DNA of 64,000 nt from NCBI GenBank assembly GCA_008711295.1, contig VUYV01000323.1, positions 7,244 to 71,243 of the forward strand. Reading direction: 5' to 3'. Positions 46,601 to 60,100 of this stretch are shown here, piece by piece (within the stretch, counting starts at the first letter, position 1; the number at the start of each line of letters is the position of its first letter). The notes beneath the pieces were generated by a model that searched no databases, was not told where the DNA came from, and saw only the letters and a list, made by a program, of their open reading frames with translations. Source of the DNA: Anarhynchus alexandrinus. Taxonomy: Eukaryota > Chordata > Aves > Charadriiformes > Charadriidae. Both the position numbers and the translations under genes were made by a program.

Positions 46601-49600
46601 GTGTGTACACATACACATAGTGACAGAGCACTTATAAATGCAGCGGATAACCCTCATGCTTTAAGATAATATTCATATTCTGGTATCTACTAAGAGAAAG
46701 GCGGTTTAAAAATTATTAGTGATGGCTCCCTTAAAAAAATGGTCTCTCTCCAACGGAGAGAGAACTAGCTTCTCTCAGCAACGTGGAGTGGTGTTCAGTC
46801 TGAGACATAATTTACATGCCTGAAGAAAAACCACAGTCAAGGTCTGACCTTACTACTGTGAAAGTAGAAAGGTCTTGTCAACATCTGCAGAATTTGAACC
46901 AACAGAAAAACCAGGAATCAGCCTGACAAAGTGACAGCATTGCTCTTTTCAGTCAATAAAAGCCACTGCAGAAAAGAGACATTCTCCACTTCACTGTTGT
47001 GAATTTGGTCTCTAGGTTTGGATGGTTTCTCTCGATCAGGTTATGCAAGCCTGTGTGTTCCCCCCAAAAAACCCAACCAAAACAAATACATTTACGACAT
47101 AATACAGACTGACAAAGCTGGTGCTTTCAGGCTTTGATATATAAAGAGTGAGTAACAGTACTGTTTTTAATTATTGCCATGCAACACTGCTAGGAACAGA
47201 GAACCATGTTTTACAGCAACTCCTAAGTGTGGTCCTCCTTCGAAATGCAGAGAAGTACTGGTCAGGGAGAATCCGCCAGATGGGATTCTTTTTCAAAGAC
47301 TGAGTTCAACTTAAGGAAATTAAATCTTGAATGACTGGGAGGCAATCTGTGGTCCTCCCCAAAGTGTGGCCTCTAGTATGGTAACTGAACTACGGTCAGG
47401 CAGAGGTAGCTAGAAAACTTTTACAGGGCATTAGTGTTTGAAGAAATTTGCTGATATTGTAAAGCCCGTCCTGGCACCAGAGCTTGGACAAGTCCTAGAT
47501 AAACTTTAAAGCAGGCATGTAATACCTGTTATCACAGAGTAATTGCTAACTTTACCAAAATAATTTTTTTACCTTAACTCCATAGCTTGGCAAAATTTTT
47601 CTAGTTAGGACTTCAGTCTCCTCTGTTGTGGCACAAATATTCTCTTAAAAACTTTCTGCAAAACTGGTGCCCCTGAGAAAGAAGTTTTAGGCAGCGTGTT
47701 TATGGAAAAAGAGGTCGGCCAAGCAAGCTGGACCTCTTACGACTGTGTTCAGACCAAAGAGCAGGAAAAGGTATTTAATGAAAAGCCTCATTTTACACTT
47801 AAAGAAAATTATATACCAGCAACTTAAATGCCAAAGTGTTTTTCCCACCTCCTCCACAAGATTTAAGCAATGAGGCAACCTTCCCTGATAGCACCGAGTT
47901 CTCCTCTTGTGGTCTACCTTATGGCAGAAGGTCAGGGGGTACCCTGAAATGTTTTAGAGCACGCTGAAAAAAGAAGATACTTCTGTGGGAGAATCTTTGG
48001 GACAGTGCTCATAGTTCCTGTGATGTTCCGAAGCCATTTGCTATTCAGGGCCACTGAAGCCTCCCTTAAGAACCCGTACAAAACGCAGCCTTGTGGGGAC
48101 TACCTGTAGGCAGACTGAGACACATCATATTCAATGCTCCTGTGGCTCCAGTGAGCCCGCTGCTGTGTATGAAGATTCACTACTGCAAGCCTGAAAGAAG
48201 GAAAAATTCTGATATGATCATATATCATTTGCCCACTAACACGGCAAAAAGGATCAGACCATAATACTTATCCCCCGTGGATATAAAATCTCTCAAGCGG
48301 CTGCCAACTCCCAAAGGTCATGAGCAAAGTATGGCCGTACTGGCAAATTATTCTCATTATCTCAGCGCGCGCGCTATGCACATGTGATGAAGCCAGACTT
48401 TGAGAAGGAGATATAGTTTTTATTACAGCGTGGTAGAAGAGGGGTAGAGCGCAGGAGGAGAAAACATCAGGTCTGTTTCATAGATCAGAGCAGAAAGGAG
48501 TCATTCTGTGCCAGAGTGGATACTCGTCTCTGGTTCCAGATCCTTTGCAGCAAGCAGAGGAGCAATGCTGGAAGCCACGGTTTCTCAGGGAATCTGCAAA
48601 TCCACCTTGCTATCCAGCAAGAGGTGGCACCTCCAGCCTCACTTCATGTTGACATTGGGTGAGTGAGTCTTTAAGCAGCTGGGAGCTTCACTGGCAGTGC
48701 TGATACCCCAAAAAAAAAGGATACCGCTGTCAGACTCTGTGGATCTTACAAAGATTAACACTAGCACAGTGTTAGTAGCATATAACTAGTCAAAAATCCC
48801 CAACCCCCAAACAGGGGGAGCAGGCATTTACCAGTTCTTGAAGTGCTCCTGTCACGGAGATGAGTATGAAAGGTACACCAGACCACGTGTGCTCCTTATA
48901 AAACTGCATTGAAGGAGCTTTTGTCCATGGAGAGAACTCATACAAAAGTCCACAACTGGCGAATTCTGACTGACAAACTCTTTACAATTTTCAAGTAGAA
49001 TCCAGACTTCAACCCAGGTCTAGTTCAGCCAAGTAAAAAGCGTTCCGGGAAAAAACTTTGCAGCTACTAAGCGGAGTATCTTAAAACCTTTTGTCTTCTC
49101 ACAGAAGAGCATGGAATAAACATGTGAGTGCTGATTTTCAAAATCCATAGTTCCTTTAACTTTTTAAATATCATACACGCTCTCATTTGACCCTCACTTC
49201 CAAACAATAGCATTAATAAAAAAGGTATTCCAACAGAAGTGCCAGCCTTGTCTGTTCCAGAAATATTTGTAGATACGATATATCTTTCCAAACAACTATG
49301 AGGCAAAATCTCTGCTGAGTCTGAAGAGTAATGCAAAGTTTTTCTCATAGCTCTGCTCTGTCTATATGTCCCTGCCATTAGAATTATATTCTCTGTCTGT
49401 AACAGCACTTGAACAATCAACAGACATTTCCCTTTAAGTAAGCTCAGGCTTTTGAGATGTTTTCATTTATAGTAAAATGGTTTCTTTCTACTGTGCACTA
49501 TATAACGAACCAAAAGAGAAAGCAAAGATTAGTGCAAATCACTTCCACAATTCACCATAAATGAACAATTCTAATCACCGCTTGGTTTGATCTGCAGTGT

Positions 49601-52600
49601 ATTGGAAATGCATCATGTACAGATCAGTTTTCCAACATACCCAAGCTACATTCTGTATGTGTTATCGACTCAACTGTGAAGCCGTGTGGCAGAAACAGTT
49701 AAGAAAATATTTACAGGAGACTGAGTCCTACAGAAAATCAGTAATGAACTTGTTTGTCTGACCTATTTATTCATGACCCATAAGTGAGCTTCTTTTTTTC
49801 TAGTAACTTCTATCATACACATAATACTATAAAGTAATGCTACACAAACTAATAAAGACAAAATAACCACTTAATTCCTGTATCAACTTTTGCATTTTTT
49901 GTAACTAACACAAGAAGATAATTTGCATTGTGATCATTCCTTCCAACATCTTGATTAACTTCTACTTAGCCAAACATGGGTATGCTTCCTCCAGCTGAGT
50001 ATTAAGGGAAAAATTTAATATCTCTTTACATTCAATTTAGTGTTAGGAAGAGAGCTCTCAAACAAGTTTACACAAGATAGCTATGTTCTATTTTCTGGAC
50101 GTTTTTAAAACTAGAGATGATAAATATTCTTTTAGGTAAAACAGACACTGTCTTACACTTTGAATGCCTCATTTGGGATGCTTTAAACTTTTCCTGCATT
50201 CACATCAAAGCACCTCCAGGACAGCTACGGAAGGCGGGTTATTTTTTATACATCTTTTGTCGTGTAGAGACTTATTATTACAAGGAAGTATTGAGTGTAA
50301 CTGTTCGCACACACATATGTAAATAAATGTCTCTGAAGAAAATAAAACTTGTCAACCTCATCCCATCCCTCTATACTTTTATGGGATCTCTGAAAACTGT
50401 TTGATGCTCTGTGGGCCCCTTTCTCAGTGACCCGACACCTCTCTAAAGTGCCAAGATTTTAGGAACAGCAGATGTACTTAACAGTGTTTGTTCCAAACCC
50501 ACAAAGATTTCAGAAATAAATGAAGACTTTCACCATTTTGGGCAGCTTTTTACATCGAAGAGTGTTGCTTCTAAACAGAAAAGACCAGCCACTTCTCAAA
50601 TGCCTTCCCCGAGACTTTCAGCAGCACAAAAGACACTGTCGCCAGGAGGAATCCACCTACAGTCCTCAAGCCCTCTTACAATCCTAAATATACCACATAA
50701 GCATAAGACACTTTTTTCATACACCGTGCCTCCTCCATCTTCCAGCTTTCTTGGACAGAAGTGCTGATGCAAGAGGAAGAGGCTGTGATGATGCACAGTT
50801 GCTGTTGGGGGGCTTAGGGCAATGCTGAACTCAGCCCGGCCGTCAGAACAGACAGCCCTGCAGTCAGGACCGCACAAAACGTTTTACCCATAGTCATCAT
50901 TCTCAACAGTGCTGCTCTGCATTTTGGTCTGAGCACTTTTGTTTTCCTGAAATGAAATGTGTGAGTGCAGAACTCAGGCACACGCTGGATTGATTTAGGG
51001 GGAACTGGAGATTTTAAGGAAGCTCATACAAGAGATCGATCATGGGAGACTTGAAATTATTGAAGTAGAGGCAGAGAAATAAGTGGATGCAAATCTGTAG
51101 AGAACCAGGATTCATTAGTTCTGTGCTCACAGAACTTCTCTCTGTGCAGCTGCTTCTCTGACTCCAGAGCACATCTTTTACTTACTCCACCGAACATGAC
51201 CAGTCCTTCACCATGTATGCAGGGACCCGCCACAGCATGAAAACCCTCAGCTCACGGAGGATAAAAGTTAAGCAACCACGCATGTAGTAAGACTTTTCTC
51301 TTTAAATCTGTGTTCCAGACCACGGCTAAAAGAAGAAGATACACGACCACTGTGCGATGCTTTCAGCCACTCGCCTTGGAGTGTAGTAGTCCACCTGGGA
51401 TGAGGCATTCTTCTGTGTGCTGCGCATGCGCTGCAGGGTCACACCTGCTCCGAAAGACAGAAACTGTGTTTGTTTGGGTTACGTTGGAATACAAACCAGT
51501 GCTTTTTCCCAGGGATTGTCACAGCCATCTGTCTTGCTTGCTTGCACCAGCCTGCTGGTGCCAACCCCAGAGGTACAAGAATAAGGTAGGATTTCTTCAA
51601 GACAGAAATAAGTGCTTGTGACACAGATGAAGTACGAACACAGGATATTATTGATTACTGTGTCCAAACGAGCTTTTGTGACCACAGTTTTAAGAAAAAA
51701 CAGGCAGTTCTTGCCAAGAAATCAATTGTAGAGATGCTAAACACAAGTGTGCACTAACTTTTAAGTAATGAAAAAAAAAAAGCCCATCTTTTTATATCTC
51801 TGTTTTGATGCTGTTTGCTACAGTCACAATGGGCTATAATGCTCTTTCAAATATTCCAGCACAAAGTCCTAATCTGAGGATATTCTAATGAAGCGAGACA
51901 AATGCTCAACACAAGAATAGCCTGGCATTTCTGCAATGAAATATGATGCTAAGGCCAAATCCTGAGGTCAAGTTTTACCGGCAAAACTTTCAGAAACTCT
52001 TATGTCTGGCTGTGTAAATGAAGACATCACACTTTGGCCTGTGACTGCTATCATGCATTTTTCTTTTAGAAAAACAAAGCAATCTGCATAATCCTGGCAA
52101 ATTTGGAAGGTAATTTTAGCACTTGTATCAAGCATTTTGTGCTGCAATTTCCTTAAGGATATTTCAGGCAATTTTAAATGCACACCACCTTCAAGAAACA
52201 ATCTAGTGCTGAAGCCACTGTTATCTTCGGCACTGTGGGGAAGAAACTTAAGGTTTGTCTACTAGCTCTAATAAAATACAAAGATATGCTCGCTTCAGGT
52301 TCAGAAAGCAGCACATCCATGTGGCAAATAGGAAACATAATTTCAAAGCTACTTTGCCTTCTTGCTCTATGCCTTTACGGAGTACCTTCCACACATCTTT
52401 CCCTTCCCCAAAGGATTTTAAGGACAAGTCTCCATGTGGCTGCCCTCTTCTGGATGGAATCAAAAAATGCTCGATAATTTCCACACAGATAAAACGCAGT
52501 AGGCTGCTTCTCAGTGGAGGACAATTTAAATTTTTTCCTTATGTCTGTGTAATCAAAAAAGTTACATTATGCCAGAATGAGAACTATGAAATTCTAAGGG

Positions 52601-52794
52601 GCTGCTTCATAATTCTCTACATAGCTAGCCAACTTTTTTTAGAGTATTTAGCCAAATTTTTCACTTTTGCATTTCTTTCCTGTATTTATCAGTGCTTAAA
52701 ACACACTGTTGTTTCCTCATAAAGTACTTAATTCTCCTCCACAAACATAATAGAAAACATTTCCATATCTCTTTTCTGCTTAAGGTAAGCATGT
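43664..52794. other. gene-poor AT-rich DNA
   Basis: Nothing firmly identified in 9 kb. A plus-strand segment at 51319-51585 has an acceptor tctgtgttccag, a donor AATAAG/GTAGGA and 89 open codons in phase 0, but the peptide is cysteine-rich and does not look like a known fold. No mobile element was recognised. Confidence 0.45.
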
Positions 52795-52990
52795 AAAACA
52801 CTGAATATTAAGGCTGGAAGGGTTCTTGTATAATCTTTTCCTTTGCTCCAAGTCAGGGTGAAATATTTCTCTGCTACTCTACATCAGTGTTTGGCTGACC
52901 CCTGTTAAAGACACCTGATAACAGGGACTGCAAAATTTTTGCAGGAAACCCAGTCCATTGCTTCACCGGTTAACTATTGGTGTTCCTCGA
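52795..52990 (-). mobile_element. ancient CR1 fragment, highly diverged
   Basis: AATATTAAGGCTGGAAGGG at the left and CCCAGTCCATTGCTTCACCG further right, in that order and spacing, match the 3' end and the last ORF2 segment of old amniote CR1 elements in reverse. Divergence is high, so borders are approximate. Confidence 0.5.
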
Positions 52991-53269
52991 GGTTTGTTTA
53001 TAGACTCACGACATGAGTAAAGGGCTCTAGAGACGATTTTCAAAAGGACCCATTCATCAGGGAGCTCAGAGTTTCTTTCCGTGAGCTCTCATCTTTAAAT
53101 TGAATGCAAGGATTAAGATGCGAAGTAGAAAGGCTGAAGACAAAACGTCCCTTAAAGAGGGTTTCAGTTCTTGACAGGGGAACCAGGAAGTTGGAGGGTT
53201 TTCTCAGAGTTATGTGTGCACAGTCATACAACCAGTGCACGCTTTGAAACTTTCACTGCACATCTGTGC

Positions 53270-53553
53270 ATCACTGCGTGGACTCGGCACCGAGCCAAAG
53301 GCTGAATTCCTACGAGTCCGTGCAGCTCCCACATGTTCACAGCACTAGGACCCAGAGGGAGCTCCATTTCTGTGAGTCAGTGCGGCGAGCAGAGCCCCGA
53401 GAGCAGTGAATGAGGCTGGAAAGGCAGAGGGAATGTGAATGGCTCTGCTGGCTTGGGAGAGTGTCCGCGGACTGGGCTGCGACGTACTGCAAAACAGCTT
53501 GGACATCCCTCCGGACTGCCTGTACCCCCGGCGCCCGGTTACACTGCCCTGAG
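53270..53553 (+). promoter_or_regulatory. CpG cluster with consensus splice donor
   Basis: About a dozen CpGs fall between 53280 and 53550 in otherwise AT-rich DNA, ending at a perfect donor (CCTGAG followed by GTGAGT at 53554). This is how an isolated or alternative first exon looks. A short frame from an ATG near 53432 encodes about 37 residues, ending in the TGA that overlaps the donor. Direction and start site are inferred. Confidence 0.3.
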
Positions 53554-55947
53554 GTGAGTGACCCCACAACCGTCGGTTTTCACAAAGCAAGTAATGCGGC
53601 TGCTGCACCAGTTGTGGAAGTTTGGTGTCTTCAAAATCAGACAACGTGTTTTTGCTGTACAGTGATTTTCACTTTTGTGAGTGCTCGTAGCTTAAAAATA
53701 GCATTTGCAAGAAAAGTGTGGTCTAGTGAAACTGAAAATTGCATCTACGAATGCAGGTTAAAGTGCACACACATCTGGAAGATGTTCATAAAGCACTTGT
53801 GTTTAAGCTTAAAGCTCGAAAAACATGTTTAGTAAGAAAATCTCAGAGAAACATAAGTATTCTTCTCATTCTTTTTATCCAGCTCTATGAGAACTTTTCT
53901 TATTATGAGAAGTTTTATTTGCATCGTACAGCAGTTACACCTATATGAGAATTCTTTGCTGTCTTTGTTCTGAATATTAAGGCTTACTTAACACTTTCCT
54001 TTTTTTTTTTTTCCTATGATAATTCTACCCTAGATAAGAAGTCCTTTCTTTCTTTATTAATATGATTAAATAGGAATTCTGGTAAATCAAAGCATGACTG
54101 GCCCAAGGCAGAAACCTTTTAGCTACAGGCAGAGCAGTGGTTCACGAGACACTGTGTATCCTCTAGGATGTGCCCTTGGAAGAGTTACAAATGCCCCACT
54201 GCCTGCCTGCGCAGCACAGGATGAAACAGACCATGCTTGTTGATTTATACACGGTGCTAACACCGTTTTACCTGATAGTCAGAGACAAACATGGGGACCC
54301 CAGTCAGGGAGACAGAAGGAATTTGTGTGCTGAGAACAAAAAGTGTTTGTGCTTCAGTTGCTTTCTTCACTTTAAATTCTCCTTATATGCTCAAGAAGTT
54401 TTAGAAAAACAGCGAAAGTGAGCGTGCTTGTCAGGCTGGTTTTTCCAAGTTGTGACAACTTCGAAGTCGCATTGTAACTATTAGACAGATAATTTATGGG
54501 TGTTTTTATGCATTAGAGTATCACAATAAAGTCTTTTGGGCACTTTTTTTGCGAAGCCAAAATAAAATGTGACAATTATCTGCAAAAAGACAGAGAGGGA
54601 GTTAAATTGCTAGTACGTTCATACTCTTTGCACTTTTGAGCCTTTTCAGATATCACGGAAAACCAGCTTTTTGAAATAACAAAAACAATTTTTTTGAAAT
54701 GACAAAAACCACTGCAGACATTTGTCTGAAACTCAGAAGGTTATAATATTTTCTGTACTTTCACAAAGAGGTTACAGTGATGGAATGAAGAACCAAATAA
54801 ACGGGAGTGTTTACATGAGTACAATAAGAAAGATTTGGCCTTTAAATATATTAATAATTATATATATATTTTAATAACTTTCTAACAAATCTCAGCAAAG
54901 TCTGGAGACGAGCCCTCCTGATGAATCTGTGCAATAGAGTAATAGTGATTTCACACCTCAATCAATCCCAGCCACTCACCCTAAAAGGATCTGTCAGTCT
55001 CACAAGAAGGTAGTAAAGAAAGTAACTGCGGCTTTTTCTCATCCTCTTAGCTAAGCAGTGTCCGTTTTCTCAATCAAAAGCTTAAATTATCTTTTCAGTT
55101 GTCTTAAATTAAGTTCAGTGGAGAATTACTATGAACACAAAGGATCATTCTAACCCATATGCTAAGTAAACAATTGTTGCGTAGGATAACTAGGCAGTCT
55201 ATGTAATCACCGTAAGATGTTAATTTAAAAAATCAAATTAGAAAAATACCTAAAATATGCATTCAAATTAGCTTTTTCAAGTATAAAATGTCTTTCTTTA
55301 ACGGGATACCTAGAACAAGGGTCAGATAAAACACATTTACAAACTAGATTATTTCAATCAATACAATAAGTCCCATAAATTCCCCTATTGCTCCATGACT
55401 TTGGCCATATAAAAATGTTCCTTTAAACACAAATTCTATTAATTGGTTTTTTGTATAAAATACTTTTAGGACTAGCAGAATATGGAATACATACTAATTA
55501 GTATTAATTGAATTAAATTAAAGGCATGTGGAAAAAATATTGGTAATTTTAAGAAGTTAACATAATTCTGCCATTTTTTTAGTCTGTATTTTAAGAACAA
55601 ACTCTGCTGATAAAAAATAAAGGGTTAATAAAATTAGTGCTTTCACTCCAAAAGATTCAATATTCTAACACCAAAAGTCAATGCTGGATCGGTGGGTTGA
55701 GAAATATTTGCCTATCCTTCAAATCTCAGTCCAATAAAAGCTAGGGAAACTCAATTCCTTTCAACCTGGCAATGGTGACCTCTGCTGGCAACTGCCCTCT
55801 CTTGAAAAGAAGTTTTAAGGGCTTATTCAGAAAGCGACCATGAACTAAAACATTTATTAGATCAGCTGATACAATTAGAGAAATGTAAGATAACACCTCT
55901 TCCCACAAAACTTGCCTCATGGTAAAGTGAAAGGTACGTGTAACGAT
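53554..55947. other. unique AT-rich DNA
   Basis: Holds a short spaced direct repeat (54668-54686 and 54691-54709, one mismatch in 19) and an AT run around 54841-54875. Nothing else recognised. Confidence 0.45.
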
Positions 55948-56170
55948 CATAGAATCATAGAATGGTTTAGGTTGGAAAGGACCTTGAAGATCATCGAGTT
56001 CCAACCCCCTGCCATAGGCAGGGACACCTCCCACTAGACCAGGTTGCCCAAGGTTGCCCACGTCCAGCCTGGCCTTGAACACCTCCAGGGGTGGGGCCTC
56101 AACAACCTCTCGATGCTACTACAACTGCATTTTTTTCCCAGTAAGAAGGAAATTCTCCCTATGCTGAATT
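55948..56170 (-). mobile_element. CR1 LINE 3' fragment
   Basis: ATCATAGAATCATAGAATGG and TTAGGTTGGAAAGGACC are followed by the typical CACCTCCCACTAGACCAGG and GGCCTTGAACACCTCCAGG body. The right part (after about 56105) is more diverged. The 3' end is at the left. This subfamily is distinct from those at 16-18 kb. Confidence 0.93.
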
Positions 56171-56744
56171 TTACTTGAACCCAGTCACAGAGGCCAATGT
56201 ATTTAAGAGCATTTCTACGACAGAAGCATCTCCCGCTGTGGGATAGATGTCCTGTGGGATGCGTGTGGCTTGTTCTTCTGACACAATGCCCTTTGTGCAG
56301 CTCCGCTGAATTCATTAAATATTTGTGTGTGTGTGTATTTATACCAAAAATCATGTAGCCAAGAAAAGCAAAATCATTTTTGCTGTTGCCAAGAGATCGT
56401 AGCATCTATTAATGTGAATTATGTGCACTCTTATCTGCCCAGTTCCACTAATACTAAAGCTATGTAACTTAGTTGGTGCAAAGAAAATCTCAGACCCTCG
56501 ATATAAACCTATGCTGCCCCACATCCTGAATATTCATTGTAGTTCTCGTCATCATTTACATCTCAGAAAAAGAATAACGTAAACCAAGAAAAGGTGCAGG
56601 ATGATGAAAGGCCTGCAACATTTTCCATATTTAGAGAAACTACATAGATCACTGTTTCTAAGTCCGGAAAAGACATGGCTGAGGTGGGGTGTAATGAAGA
56701 TATTTATAGTCATCCTTAAGATGTTTTAAAGGAAATGGCTGTTG

Positions 56745-57110
56745 TTTGCCTCCCAGTTCAAAAATTGAGGAGCGGGAAATAAAACTAGCAGGTAGCAGGT
56801 TCAAGGCAAACAAAAGAAGGTGGTTCCTCTCTCCACACATAACTGAGCTACGGAGTTCCTCTCTGTGGGATGTCGTAGTTAGCAGGGGTTCAGAAAGTCA
56901 TCAGACATACTAAAAGCAAAGAGACTGCCTGTGGTTCAGGAAGTCTGTGATTCAAAAATGACTGCTGAGTGGGAGACTACACCAACGAGATGATCACCAT
57001 GTGGTTGCCATACTCATACACCACTCCCTGAACATTATTAGCTACTGCAGGAGACAGAATACTGACCTGGATGAACTTCTGTTCTCGTACAGTCACCACA
57101 ACCTTCTTCT
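56745..57110 (+). mobile_element. ancient CR1 (L3-like) 3' end
   Basis: Sense-oriented segments AGGTTCAAGGCAAACAAAAG, CTGAGCTACGGAGTTCC, GGGATGTCGTAGTTAGC and, further on, GGAGACAGAATACTGACC with CTGGATGAACTTCTG occur in the order found in the 3' ends of old amniote CR1/L3 elements. It is strongly diverged and probably predates modern birds. Confidence 0.6.
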
Positions 57111-60100
57111 CAGGGTTTTAGCCTGTCAAATACTTGACCCGTCCAAGCAAGGAGAAAGGTGACTATGTAATATTTACTATGGGCTGCTAGTTCACTGGTG
57201 GAAGAACGGTGATTCTGGCAAAATGAAAAGGTAAAGATAGCATTCTTCACTTCTATTTTACTTCAAGAATGTGTTCATGTAAATTTCCACTACAGAAAGA
57301 CATTAACGCTGAGATTTACAGCTATTCAGGCAAATCAATGTCTAAATAGCTTATGACTGAGACACTGGAGAAAGGCTTATGAAAGTACATAACTGGTTGA
57401 TCTTGTTAAATTCACTGGAATCTACTGCAAATGGGAAAATACAATTTTATCTCATCTCTTTGCGGCCTGTTTATTTGCGGAGCTGGCACCTTATTTGAAA
57501 CTCATTACTGAACTCAAACCTTTTCTAACTGCTTTCACTAAAAATATTATATGTACATCGAAGAAAAAGTAGTGTGGAAATACTACATCATTAATTACAT
57601 TGACAATATACATTTCACTCTGAGAACTGCATCACCCTGCAAAATGCAGCAGTCCAGAGAACGACAAAGCAAGCGGTGAAACCTGAATGCCGAGAACCAC
57701 CGGCATATTCTGACGTTGAAAGGCGGAGACGTGAGACATCAACCTGACTCTGCTAACCTATCCCCAAGCATAGCTGACTTGCTCTTCATGTGTTAAATGC
57801 GTTTTTCAGCCTGTAGCATAAAGAAACACTACAGTTATACAGATCTTCCTTTGCGTAAAAGTGGCACTTTGTGCCCACAAATTTTGCTTCTCTGAGATTA
57901 TTAAGTACTTGGAAATGAGTTATGACATAGTGGAACATTAACATGTGGCACTTGTAAACAATTATAGGGACACAGGAGAAAGGATGAAATCAAATTTAAT
58001 AGAAACACAAATTAAGTGTAAGGCGCTGACTGCATTGGCAGAGAGTTGGGAAGTCACCAAGGATATGCAGCACTGGCTACAATTCACGAGTCGGCACGTC
58101 TCTGAATGCTCAAATGAAGCACACCCAAGTACACCACACTGCAGTTCCCTTCATGTGTTCAGAAGAATGACAGACAGAAAAATACAATACTTCACTACCT
58201 TCAGACACAGTGTCTGTGTGACTATATTCATGTGAAAGACATTTAGATTACACCATTACTGTACAGCAAGAGAAAATATGAAAAGTGCTGCTCAATCTTT
58301 TGAGCCTGCATACAGCTATTTAGATGAAAATTGCTGTATGTGTGTAGAAATCAGGCTCTACATATATATACACACACATGAATGAGACTACTCTGGCATT
58401 TATCTAAATCCAAAATTAAAATGACTGCACGAGGTAGTATTAAATAACATGCTTGACCGCTTAACTGCCAGGCATGTGCAGCATCACTTGAATTTCCTGT
58501 GCCATTGTTCAATGAATGAAACACCTTTGACTTTTCCTTATCTTGGAGGCAATGTTTATTTCCCAGTGAAGAGCCTTTCTTCTTTTTTAACTAGGCTCTT
58601 GCACTTACAACAATGCTTTGAGATTTTATGTCACAGTGGTTGACACTATCAGATGACCCAAATCAGGATCTATCAGACTTAGATTCTCTGTTGCTGGGAT
58701 CAGTTTCATCACATGTACATGGCTTCCACATTTCACAGTGGTGTTCCCTGGAAGAAACAGTTAGATGGTGACAACACATAGCAAAAACCCTGAGGAATTG
58801 CCTGCCCTGGACCTTAAAACCCAAACCCTAACGCAGTCTTCCCGCAGTCTGACAGTCCCTACAGATATTTTCTGAACCCAACTCTGATCGCTGTCAGAAA
58901 TCACACTGCAGTAACCAGACCATTTGATGTAGTTCAAGACTTGTTTTGTTCAGGGATTTTCTAAAACTGAACATGGAACACAGACCATTAAACTGATTCC
59001 AAAAAATCTTTCCCCAATTTATGTTCCTGGCTCCAAAATCAAATTTCCTGTTCCCATAGGGTCCATAACAATGTGCTAATAAAAGATCAGATTCCGCTCC
59101 CATTGACTTGCTACGTATCAAAACTCCCATTGATTTCAGTGGAAAAAGACTGAAGCACAAAGACAGAAAAAAAATCAAACAGAAGGTAAGACAATTTCTT
59201 TGAATTTGTTTTGGGCCTTGTTTTACCTATTATTGACAAAATCATAATGATCATTTATGTTATGCAAATATGAAGCTCCATCCAGGAATAAAATTAATGA
59301 AATGAATGAATAATCAATAAAATGAATCCGCTTCTTACACTCAGGGTTGATCATTTATTTTGAATGGCCATATTTGTGAGAAATGTTGCTGCATTAATGA
59401 GTATGCGACAAAAATTGATTTAGGTCAGTTAGTTGTTAACTGCTCAGAAAACTAATAAAAGATTAGACCGTTTCGGACAGTTCTGACCTACGACGAGTAA
59501 ATTAGCCCAGTATAAATAGCGAGGGAAAGCAGATTATTTCTTTGACAACTTCTATTTGCTAAGTATGGCTTTGCTAGTCTGAAAATTACTGTTTTGATTT
59601 TCTCCTATTCTTAATCGTTTCATATTTTTCCCTCTGTATTGTATACGTATAAAGGTGACATAGTTTTTTTTGTGGTCTGGTTCACTGCACTGATTTACTT
59701 TGATTGTCTTTATTTTGTTCTTTACACAACCATATGCGATCCAGGCTTCTAAAAAAAAATTCTTCAGAAATTGTTGTGATGGAAATTTGCCAAGCACTGC
59801 ATTGCTATATATTACTTCGATTGTGACATGTTTAACAGCTCTGGCTCACAGAATATGTGTTTTTCTATTTTGAAACATATCTTTTATTTTTTTGAAGCCT
59901 TTACGTGCTGGATGACTCAAGTATGAAAAAAGACCTGTGCTTGTTCACAAAGAGATTTGCCCTGTGGTGAATGACACAGCCTGCATTTTCCAAAATGCGT
60001 CATTTCCTGCCCATTATTTCATGATCCATTTGAGATGCTCTGTGTACCAGCCCCAGACCAGCAAGGTGTTCCAGGCACACGCGTTACCACAGCTATACAA

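Noticed and set aside
53410..53832. 140-codon plus-strand ORF, among the longest outside repeats
   Set aside because: It runs straight through a consensus splice donor, changes from CpG-rich to AT-rich composition midway, and its peptide has no recognisable domain. Only the CpG-rich part is kept as a possible first exon.
55741..56082. 113-codon minus-strand ORF
   Set aside because: Its first third is the translated CR1 3' end; the rest is flanking DNA.
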